Shown here in pieces: positions 1 to 6,197 of a DNA stretch of 7,753 nt. Location: the NCBI GenBank assembly GCA_002726395.1, contig PBTA01000018.1, positions 24,341 through 32,093 of the forward strand, given 5' to 3'. Within the stretch, counting starts at the first letter, position 1; every line of letters begins with the position of its first letter. A program made the position numbers and the translations under genes. The notes beneath the pieces are model-generated. The model did no database searches, had not been told where the DNA came from, and saw only the letters and a program-made list of their open reading frames with translations. The DNA comes from Methanobacteriota archaeon (GTDB lineage: Archaea; Thermoplasmatota; Poseidoniia; Poseidoniales; Poseidoniaceae).

Positions 1-501
1 CAACATCAAATGTCCTTGATAAGAGGTAATTATCGCTTCACACCTTGGTGCAAGAAGACATATGAAGAGAATCGAAATAAATAATATCCCAGTAAAGTCA
101 TACCACTGTAATATGGCAAATATAACTACCATGGCAAACATTCCGCCAATAGCAAGTCCTAGAGCCCAACCACTAGTTGTTTGTGAGGAGCCTGAACGCA
201 CACGATTTCTTCGCAGCAAAAAGTGGACAATTATTGACATTATTAAGCAATATAATATCAAATTTATTGGATTCACTACAGTATCTTGAGTTGCTTCAAA
301 TTCAAGATTTGGTAAAATAATATTATTGTGTATCTGTGATGCGTAGAGGCCTCCTAGCAGGATTCCCCAAAACACATTACTCCAAGCAGTAGGCAAATCA
401 TAGAATCCAGAATATCGGCTCATTACCCCCCTCCAGCCCAGAGTCATGCCGATTAAGGCGGAAACACTGGCTATCTGAAATAACACCAATTGGTTTGCCA
501 T
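1..501 (-). CDS. Multi-pass membrane protein, C-terminus cut by window edge
   Basis: The minus strand stays open from an ATG at 501 down to base 1, giving 167 residues without a stop; the gene continues beyond the window. The product begins MANQLVLFQIASV and shows about five hydrophobic segments, near residues 5-22, 41-56, 79-96, 112-131 and 137-151, joined by short loops. A basic stretch (RRNRVR, 97-102) follows the third segment and probably faces the cytoplasm. I do not recognise a family: no catalytic motif, Walker motif or Cys/His cluster is visible in this part. The reading frame is supported by its length, its hydrophobic pattern and its placement divergent to the Get3 gene. No convincing Shine-Dalgarno sequence precedes the ATG, so the message may be leaderless or the start slightly different. 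The gene is very likely real; its function is unknown. Confidence 0.72.
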   Translation of the reverse strand, partial: MANQLVLFQIASVSALIGMTLGWRGVMSRYSGFYDLPTAWSNVFWGILLGGLYASQIHNNIILPNLEFEATQDTVVNPINLILYCLIMSIIVHFLLRRNRVRSGSSQTTSGWALGLAIGGMFAMVVIFAILQWYDFTGILFISILFICLLAPRCEAIITSYQGHLML

Positions 502-592
502 TATTTGTCCGTTGCAGTATTAGTTCATGAAATGAGTGTAAGATTCTACTTTACCCGTTGGATTCAAAGACCTCTTGCCATGTGCTACCAAT
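502..592. promoter_or_regulatory. Divergent intergenic region between membrane protein and Get3 genes
   Basis: These 91 bases separate two genes that point away from each other, so promoters for both should lie here. By eye I find no clear archaeal TATA box with an adjacent purine-rich BRE on either strand, and no strong Shine-Dalgarno sequence before either start codon. The region is inferred to be regulatory from gene orientation only. Confidence 0.4.
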
Positions 593-1852
593 ATGGCAAG
601 ATTACTATTGTTTGGTGGCAAGGGTGGTGTTGGTAAAACTACGACCTCTAGTGCAACAGCGGTACATCTTGCTGATTGCGGTCTAAAAGTACTGCTTGTG
701 TCTAGCGATCCGGCTCATTCAACCTCAGACTCACTGGGGGTGGAAATTGGCACAGAACCGACTCCAATTGAGGGAGTAGAAGGTTTGTATGGTTTAGAAA
801 TGGACCCCGAATCGAAGCTCTCTAATTTACTGCCTAAACTTGGTAATATGGTTGATGGAATGAATAATAGCGGTGGTTTACCCGGTTTAGGGGGGTTAAG
901 TATGATGTTAGATTCAGGTGCGAAAGAGGAATTTGATGATATAAAGTCAGATGTTAAGACCTCGGATATGATTTTGCCCGGATTAGATGAGGCTCTAGCC
1001 TTTGATGAATTACTAAAGCATGTAGAAGACCCTAATTGGGATGTTATCGTTTTTGATACAGCACCTACTGGACATACTCTACGTTTTCTCTCTCTGCCTG
1101 AAATAATTGAGGCTTGGTCTGGCAGGCTACTTAGGTTGATGCGAGTATCTGGTGGTATCAGGTCAATGTTGTTTGGTCGTAAAGAAAGCCAAGAAATGAA
1201 ACAAGAATTGGAGAAATTTAGAAACCGAGTATTACATGTTCGAAGAGTACTTGGTGACCCAGAACTTACGACCTTCACTTTGGTGACCATTCCTGAAAAA
1301 ATGGGAGTAAATGAAACATTGAGGGCATATAATTCACTTATAGAATTTAAATTACCGGTGAATTCTTGCTTAGTTAACCGTGTAACTCCTGAATTTGATC
1401 ATCCATTTTTAGCCAAAAGACGTAGTTCAGAACTCGCTAGAATTGCCGAGTTGAAGGAATTACTAGTCGATGTTGATGTTAATTCTATGGAATTATTAGA
1501 CCAAGAAGTAGTGGGCATTGACAACCTTAGGGTTGTGGCCGAAAAATTATACGGTTCTGTTAATCAAGTCGATAAATCACTTGGTCCACATGAAATCGGG
1601 GATCTGGTTAAACACCAAATACACCGAGGTATGCAAAGAGAATTCACCGAAGAATTCGAAGTAATTAGATTACACTTCCCTGGTATAAAACGTGATGAAT
1701 TGTCACTTAGAAGCGATGAAGGAGTATTATTTGTCGGATTAAATGGGAGAGAAAGAAGCATTTCAACTAGCGTCCCAGTCAAGGCTAGTCAAGTGGATGC
1801 AAAATTAGAAGAAGATGTTCTTCGACTAAACATTCCGCTAATTAAGGAATGA
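593..1852 (+). CDS. Get3/ArsA-family ATPase with C-terminal HSP20-like domain
   Basis: This 419-residue cytosolic P-loop ATPase belongs to the Get3/ArsA family, which binds hydrophobic tail anchors and carries them to the membrane; some relatives drive arsenite pumps. The deviant Walker A GGKGGVGKTT is at residues 8-17, the switch I motif SSDPAHSTSDSLG at 37-49, and the family signature DTAPTGHTLR at 155-164. Between them lies a Gly/Met-rich stretch (about 85-105) followed by PGLDEALAF, an arrangement also found in eukaryotic Get3. Residues about 354-417 resemble the HSP20-like domain appended to many prokaryotic ArsA proteins. The dimer zinc motif CxxC is absent: the aligned position reads HPFL (270-273). 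I chose the ATG at 593 because it puts the P-loop at the usual distance from the N-terminus; an in-frame TTG at 575 would add six residues. SRP54 follows after 30 bp. No arsR, arsB or arsD is nearby, so a targeting role is more likely than arsenite efflux. Confidence 0.93.
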   Translation: MARLLLFGGKGGVGKTTTSSATAVHLADCGLKVLLVSSDPAHSTSDSLGVEIGTEPTPIEGVEGLYGLEMDPESKLSNLLPKLGNMVDGMNNSGGLPGLGGLSMMLDSGAKEEFDDIKSDVKTSDMILPGLDEALAFDELLKHVEDPNWDVIVFDTAPTGHTLRFLSLPEIIEAWSGRLLRLMRVSGGIRSMLFGRKESQEMKQELEKFRNRVLHVRRVLGDPELTTFTLVTIPEKMGVNETLRAYNSLIEFKLPVNSCLVNRVTPEFDHPFLAKRRSSELARIAELKELLVDVDVNSMELLDQEVVGIDNLRVVAEKLYGSVNQVDKSLGPHEIGDLVKHQIHRGMQREFTEEFEVIRLHFPGIKRDELSLRSDEGVLFVGLNGRERSISTSVPVKASQVDAKLEEDVLRLNIPLIKE

Positions 1853-1882
1853 ATTCAAAGAGGGAAACCTTGACGGCTTGCC

Positions 1883-3253
1883 ATGGCACTAGAAGGTCTA
1901 TCCCGTGGAATCTTCCGTTCCCTCGGTTTTCTAAAAAACCGCAGGAAACTCGATGAAGATGAGTTGCGCGAGATGACTAGAAGTCTTAGAAGGGCTTTGC
2001 AAGAAGCTGATTTTAACGTACGACAAACCAAAGAAATTGTTGAACGTATGGAATCACGGCTGCGTGAAGAGGAACCAAGACCTGGATTAACTTTCCAAAC
2101 ACATGCAATGAATATTCTGTATACTGAACTTGTTAGAATTCTTGGCCCAGCACATGAATTCCAACCTAGAGGAGCGACCTTATTGCTAGTAGGTTTGTAC
2201 GGTCAAGGTAAGACGACAACTACAGCAAAGTTAGCCGAATGGTATCGCAAGAAACATGGTCTTAGAGTTGCAGTTATCGAAGCGGACGTTCACCGTCCCG
2301 GTGCTTATGCTCAATTATCACAATTACTCGAAGACACATCAGTAATTGTCTACGGTGAGCCTGAAAATAAAAATGCTGCGGAAATTGTCCGGAACGGTCT
2401 AGCTGAATGTGCATCAGCAGATTTGGTGATTGTCGATACTGCAGGAAGACATCAACTAGACCAAGAACTGGTTGAAGAATTAGAAAATATTGCATCGCTA
2501 ACAAGAGCTACGGAAAGGTGGTTGGTAATCGACGCCCAAGTTGGCCAAGCCGCAGGACCAGTTGCAGCATCATTCCATCAATTAGCCGGTGTTACGGGAA
2601 TTGTTGTAACAAAACTAGACGGTACAGCAAGAGGCGGCGGTGCTCTTTCAGCTGTGGCAGCAACTGGTGCACCAATCGTTCATATTGGTGTAGGAGAAAA
2701 AGTATCTGATTTAGAAAAATTTGAATCTGACAGATTTATTTCAAGATTATTAGGAATGGGTGACATTCAAGGATTGATTGATCTTGCTCCAGAAGATTTA
2801 GATGAAGAAGAGGCAATGCGCCTGACTCAACGTATGATGAGTGGTCGATTTACTTTGAATGATATGTATAAGCAAATGGAAATGATGTCTAAAGTAGGCA
2901 CTATTGACAAGTTGATGTCGTTCTTACCAGGTAATATGCTTGGAGGATTAGGGGGCATGTCTAAAACACAAAAGCAAGCCATGCAAGGTAATCTCGATCG
3001 TTATCGTACGATAATGGATAGTATGACTGCTTGGGAGAAAAATGAACCAGCTAAAATAAAGGCGGATAGAATAAAGCGCATTGCCCGTGGCTCTGGAGTC
3101 CGTGAAAAAGATGTTAGAGAATTAATTGGGCAATGGAACCGCTCTAGAAAGATGATGAAAGGTATGGGCGGTAATAGGAAACTCAACAAACAGATGCGTA
3201 AGATGATGAAAGAAGGCGATATGGATATCGATCCATCATCTTTTGGTATGTGA
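1883..3253 (+). CDS. srp54: Signal recognition particle GTPase SRP54
   Basis: This 456-residue protein is the GTPase of the signal recognition particle. It binds 7S RNA and emerging signal sequences and docks at the membrane through FtsY. The order of domains is normal. A helical N domain covers about 1-90, with ALQEAD in place of the common ALLEAD. The G domain follows, with the P-loop GLYGQGKTTT at 104-113, DVHRPGAYAQL from D135, DTAGR at 185-189 and TKLDGTARGGG from 243, then the GVGEKVSDLEKF and RLLGMGD motifs. The Met-rich M domain runs from about 315 to the end and includes the SRP-RNA-binding helix RIKRIARGSG (396-405) and a Lys/Met-rich tail. Its length matches archaeal SRP54. The ATG at 1883 starts directly at the N domain; the nearest purine-rich stretch (GAGGG, 1860-1864) is 18 bases upstream, rather far for a ribosome binding site. 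It lies 30 bp behind the Get3 gene and is probably co-transcribed with it. Confidence 0.97.
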   Translation: MALEGLSRGIFRSLGFLKNRRKLDEDELREMTRSLRRALQEADFNVRQTKEIVERMESRLREEEPRPGLTFQTHAMNILYTELVRILGPAHEFQPRGATLLLVGLYGQGKTTTTAKLAEWYRKKHGLRVAVIEADVHRPGAYAQLSQLLEDTSVIVYGEPENKNAAEIVRNGLAECASADLVIVDTAGRHQLDQELVEELENIASLTRATERWLVIDAQVGQAAGPVAASFHQLAGVTGIVVTKLDGTARGGGALSAVAATGAPIVHIGVGEKVSDLEKFESDRFISRLLGMGDIQGLIDLAPEDLDEEEAMRLTQRMMSGRFTLNDMYKQMEMMSKVGTIDKLMSFLPGNMLGGLGGMSKTQKQAMQGNLDRYRTIMDSMTAWEKNEPAKIKADRIKRIARGSGVREKDVRELIGQWNRSRKMMKGMGGNRKLNKQMRKMMKEGDMDIDPSSFGM

Positions 3254-3254
3254 T

Positions 3255-4343
3255 TTATTCACCGAATGGTGGTAAATCGGGAATATCTTTCGAACTAGCG
3301 GCTGCTTCTGCTTCCTTAGCAGCCAATTCAGCAGCCTCTTCGGCGAGTTTGGCGTTTTTCTCCGCCATCTTTTGGGCTGCTTCACGTTCAGACGCCATTC
3401 TAACCTGTTCAATCTCGGCATCTATCTTTGTTTGCTCTGCTAAACGTTCTTGCTCAGCTATCTTTCTTGCTTCTTCTACTTCAGCATCAATTTTTGCCGT
3501 TGCTGCTAAACGTTCCTCATTTGTAATTCTAATGGCTTCATCAACCATTTGCAGGTGTGCTTCATTGGCTATCCTTAATTTTTCATCTTCTTCGGCTTTA
3601 ATCTTGTCTTGTATGGCTTTGATTCTAGCTGCTTCTTCAGCATCAAGTTTAGCTTGTTCCTCAGATTTTAGTTTAGCCTCTTGTTCAGCTTTCATACTAG
3701 CCTCGATTTCGGCTTTCATCTTAGCCTCTTCTTCATTTCTTATTCTAGCCTCTTCGATTAGTCTAGCATTTTGTTCAGCTTTCAATCTAGTTTGTTCTTC
3801 TAATTTAGCAATTTCTTCTGTTTGCAATCTAGCTTCTTCTTCTAATCGAGTTTTTTCTTCAGCTTCCTTTCGAGCATTTTCTTCAGCCAGAATTTTCTGT
3901 TGGGCTTCTGCCATCAAGCGCTCTTCAACTTCAATTTGAGCTTTCAGTTCAGCCTCTGCTTTTGCTTTTGCTTCATTCTCTGTCTTTTGTTTAGTAATTG
4001 CTTCCGCTTTGGCTTTTTGTTCAGCCTCTTTTCTGAGTTTTACTTTGATGGCCAATTCTTGTCTAAGTTGATCTTCCTCTTCCAGCCTTTTACTTAGTCC
4101 AAACCTATCCATTATGATGTTATAGATTGCAGTATAATCCTCATCTGTTAATTCTAACACTTCTAGTCTTGTTTCTAAGAGAAGTGGACCAACTTCAGCC
4201 TCATTAAATAACCCAGTATGATTATTCATTTTCACTCTGAGATTCTGGTAAAAATTACGTTGTGCAGGTACTATTTGTCCATCTGCAGTAATGAAGTTTT
4301 GAACTTCTGTCAAAATTTCTGTTAAATTCAGTACTTCACTCAT
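3255..4343 (-). CDS. Long charged alpha-helical (coiled-coil or single-helix) protein
   Basis: The product is 362 residues and I do not recognise it as a named family. Residues 1-87 form a small, mostly helical head containing ADGQIVPAQRNFYQNL (20-35), faintly like the ADG-x-I-x-x-x-E pattern of TerB-like domains. Residues 88-348 are almost entirely Glu, Ala, Lys, Arg, Gln and Leu, with no glycine or proline, so this part should be one long helix. Hydrophobic residues recur at 167, 173, 181, 187, 195, 201, 209, 217, 225, 233 and 241: steps alternate 6 and 8, then become a regular 8. Two 22-residue repeats follow (277-298, 299-320). The tail ends in a proline motif, PDLPPFGE. There is no signal peptide or membrane segment. 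It is last in the minus-strand cluster, 19 bp after proS, with a strong ribosome binding site. Similarity to TolA or other charged coiled coils would be compositional. A structural, spacer or scaffold role is a guess. Confidence 0.87.
   Translation of the reverse strand: MSEVLNLTEILTEVQNFITADGQIVPAQRNFYQNLRVKMNNHTGLFNEAEVGPLLLETRLEVLELTDEDYTAIYNIIMDRFGLSKRLEEEDQLRQELAIKVKLRKEAEQKAKAEAITKQKTENEAKAKAEAELKAQIEVEERLMAEAQQKILAEENARKEAEEKTRLEEEARLQTEEIAKLEEQTRLKAEQNARLIEEARIRNEEEAKMKAEIEASMKAEQEAKLKSEEQAKLDAEEAARIKAIQDKIKAEEDEKLRIANEAHLQMVDEAIRITNEERLAATAKIDAEVEEARKIAEQERLAEQTKIDAEIEQVRMASEREAAQKMAEKNAKLAEEAAELAAKEAEAAASSKDIPDLPPFGE
3384..3515 (-). repeat. Two tandem 22-residue (66-bp) repeats inside the helical protein
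   Basis: Residues 277-298 and 299-320 of the helical protein are tandem copies, identical at 12 of 22 positions, both starting ERLA and both containing KIDAE. At DNA level the 12-mer TGCTAAACGTTC recurs exactly 66 bases apart (3438-3449 and 3504-3515). The preceding residues 255-276 look like a more degenerate third copy (VDEAIRI against VEEARKI). Twenty-two residues equal two hendecads, a period compatible with an extended helix. Confidence 0.7.
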
Positions 4344-4349
4344 GTTGTA

Positions 4350-4358
4350 CCCTCACCC
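4350..4358 (-). promoter_or_regulatory. Strong Shine-Dalgarno sequence for the helical-protein gene
   Basis: Read on the minus strand, the 19-bp gap between proS and the helical-protein gene contains GGGTGAGGG, six bases before the ATG at 4343. It fits the archaeal anti-Shine-Dalgarno sequence closely and fixes this start. It is the clearest ribosome binding site in the window. Confidence 0.75.
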
Positions 4359-4362
4359 ATGC

Positions 4363-5892
4363 TCAATATGTCTTGGCCAATATTACTCTACGCTTAGTCA
4401 TTTTGCCGGTCATATGGCATGGTAATTCTGTGTTATAGTCATCTGTAGAATCACCTAAGAATGTCAAACCAGTTGCTTTTTCAATGATTTCTGCGTGAGC
4501 ATCAGTTCCCTCAAATGGCATTTGGTAAATCTTCCCATCCTTCACTTCCCCATCCATAGACCAAGTTCCACTTTCTTCAGTGAACTTTGGTAATTCATTA
4601 ATGACTCCATCCATATGGGCAGCGGAGCGTTTTCTAAGTTCACTAGATATTTCAGATAATTTTTCCCGGCACAACTCGGCGATATTATCCATTGCGAGTG
4701 GTTCTTTTCCACCAGTTCTAAGAGCAGCAAATGCTGTTCCTTGAGCGATATCTCTGGGTCCTATATCCAGTCGTAGAGGAACACCTTTTATTTCCCAATC
4801 ATAATATTTCTGACCGGCATGGATATCTCTTGAGTCAACTTTAACCCGAAGGCCCGAATCTCGTAAAATCACGGCAATCTTGTTTGCTTCTCCAATAGTA
4901 TCGACTTCCGAGTTTTTCCTTATCATTGGGCATATTACTACTTGGAATGGTGCTACATCAGGGGGCATGATTAACCCATTTTCATCACCATGCATACCAA
5001 CTATCGCGCCTAATAATCGTTCAGACATTCCGTATGTTGTTTGGTGACAATATTCTTGTTTTGCTTCCTTGTTTTCATATTTGATATCAAACGCTTTTGC
5101 CCATTGGTCCCTGTAATGATGACATGAAGCAACTTGCAGTGTTCTTCCATTAGGCATTATAGCATCTATTCCAATAGTATACCAAGCACCAGGGAAGGTA
5201 TCCCAAACTGGGCGTTTTGCTTTGATGATTGGCAAGCATAATCTGTGCATTAAGTTGTCAACAATTTCTAAGTCCTCAGTAATTTGCCTTGTTGCACATT
5301 CTTCATCAGCGTGAGCGGTATGGGCTTCAAAGAAATGTATTTCCCTTACTCTGATAAACGATCTAGTTTGTTTAGTTTCATATCTAAACGTGTTAACCAT
5401 TTGATATATTTTCATCGGTAAATCTTTGTGTGACCTTATCCAAAGAGGAAACATAGTATACATTGCGGTTTCAGAAGTTGGCCTAAGAAACATGGGCACA
5501 TCTAATTCATTTTCACCTGCATGTTTTACCCAATAAACTTCCTTTTTGAAACCACCTTCTTCGTCTTCATCACGAAGTTCATCTGGATCCACACCCTCTT
5601 CACGAGCACGCTTGAGTTTAGCGACAAGACTATTCTCTTTGTCAAGTAAATTTTCTGGAATCAATAGTGGGAAATTTACTTCCTCGTGATCTGTCCTTTC
5701 CATTTCACTATGCGTTAAACTATCAATTAGTTTCATCGTTTTCCAGCCATATGGCCGCCATACGTCCATTCCTTTGATTGGGTAACGTTTGTCAACCAAG
5801 TCGGAGGCTTCGACTATAAACGGGTACCATTCGTTGAAATTATCAACTTTTGATGGTATTCCTCGCTTCGCCTTAGCAGGACTTTTGCTCAT
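4363..5892 (-). CDS. proS: Prolyl-tRNA synthetase, archaeal/eukaryotic type
   Basis: This 509-residue class II synthetase charges tRNA-Pro with proline using ATP. After a short basic leader come the motif 1 region (WRPYGWKTM and the following helix) and the proline-site motif LRPTSET (136-142). Motif 2 spans FRYETK (169-174) to the RVREIHFFEAHTA strand (181-193). Motif 3 is GMSERLLGA with Arg292, followed by GMHGDENG. The anticodon-binding domain begins near APFQVVICPM. The protein lacks the large editing insertion of bacterial ProRS and ends in Tyr, as is typical of the archaeal type. Its C-terminal zinc site looks degraded: only Cys492 remains of the usual four cysteines. I chose the ATG at 5892; an in-frame GTG at 5916, directly after the upstream stop, would add eight residues. 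Its neighbours have no clear link to translation. Confidence 0.95.
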   Translation of the reverse strand: MSKSPAKAKRGIPSKVDNFNEWYPFIVEASDLVDKRYPIKGMDVWRPYGWKTMKLIDSLTHSEMERTDHEEVNFPLLIPENLLDKENSLVAKLKRAREEGVDPDELRDEDEEGGFKKEVYWVKHAGENELDVPMFLRPTSETAMYTMFPLWIRSHKDLPMKIYQMVNTFRYETKQTRSFIRVREIHFFEAHTAHADEECATRQITEDLEIVDNLMHRLCLPIIKAKRPVWDTFPGAWYTIGIDAIMPNGRTLQVASCHHYRDQWAKAFDIKYENKEAKQEYCHQTTYGMSERLLGAIVGMHGDENGLIMPPDVAPFQVVICPMIRKNSEVDTIGEANKIAVILRDSGLRVKVDSRDIHAGQKYYDWEIKGVPLRLDIGPRDIAQGTAFAALRTGGKEPLAMDNIAELCREKLSEISSELRKRSAAHMDGVINELPKFTEESGTWSMDGEVKDGKIYQMPFEGTDAHAEIIEKATGLTFLGDSTDDYNTELPCHMTGKMTKRRVILAKTY

Positions 5893-5916
5893 AGTGTTAA
5901 GTCGGTGGTTTATCAC

Positions 5917-6192
5917 TCATGAAGATGTTGATTCATCTAGGCTAGTTTTTCTTGTTATACCATAGATGGCAACTATTGCGGCAATACACCATACAACTTC
6001 AAGAATTAAAAATGCCCATTCCTCGACTAAAAACGCCCTAATTCCTAATAATCCAGATCCTGTTGCCATCATCACCAGATAAATGCCATTTTTGCTATCT
6101 AATACGTCTCTTGTTTCTAGGATAAATGCTCCAAGAATCAATAGCATACCGCCATAGGCTATAGCCTCAGATAACAGTCCGTCAGGTGACAT
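5917..6192 (-). CDS. Small three-helix membrane protein, CBU_0592-like
   Basis: The product is a 91-residue membrane protein with three hydrophobic segments, near residues 11-24, 37-55 and 61-81, and a short polar tail (TRKTSLDESTSS). The middle and last segments, with the pattern FLILEVVWCIAAIVAIYG, resemble the small bacterial and archaeal membrane domain named after CBU_0592, whose biochemical role is unknown; this match is from memory of the pattern, not a search. An in-frame GTG at 6201 overlaps the upstream TGA and would add three residues. I prefer the ATG at 6192 because GTGAT four bases before it can act as a short Shine-Dalgarno sequence, although translational coupling through the GTGA overlap is also possible. 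It sits between a two-helix membrane protein and proS, packed as in an operon. Confidence 0.8.
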   Translation of the reverse strand: MSPDGLLSEAIAYGGMLLILGAFILETRDVLDSKNGIYLVMMATGSGLLGIRAFLVEEWAFLILEVVWCIAAIVAIYGITRKTSLDESTSS

Positions 6193-6197
6193 TGTAA

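Noticed and set aside
62..289. Plus-strand 75-codon open frame
   Set aside because: It lies antisense to the open minus-strand frame 1-501, which has a convincing multi-helix membrane pattern; this frame shows no motif and no ribosome binding site.
575..592. TTG at 575 as the start of the Get3 gene
   Set aside because: It adds six residues (MPCATN) ahead of MARLLLFGGKGG. The family usually begins only a few residues before the P-loop, and an ATG is available at 593.
715..1290. Minus-strand 191-codon frame inside the Get3 gene
   Set aside because: It is fully antisense to a gene with clear family motifs; the Ser/Pro-rich product has no recognisable features.
593..1852. Arsenite-pump role (ArsA) for the ATPase
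   Set aside because: No arsB, arsD or arsR is nearby, the protein is a single ATPase unit rather than the fused double unit of bacterial ArsA, and the PGLDEALAF region and SRP54 neighbour fit Get3 better. The role is not excluded outright.
574..1885. CTTGCCATG at both 574-582 and 1877-1885, near the starts of Get3 and SRP54
   Set aside because: A shared 9-mer is short, and it includes the start codon in one case only, so it is probably chance rather than a translation signal.
3250..3939. Plus-strand 229-codon Ser/Ala-rich open frame opposite the helical protein
   Set aside because: Its Ala/Ser/Leu-rich composition is the direct result of reading the Glu/Ala/Lys helix gene on the opposite strand, and the GGTGAGG site and head domain support the minus-strand gene. 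Antisense frames over repetitive helix genes are often open.
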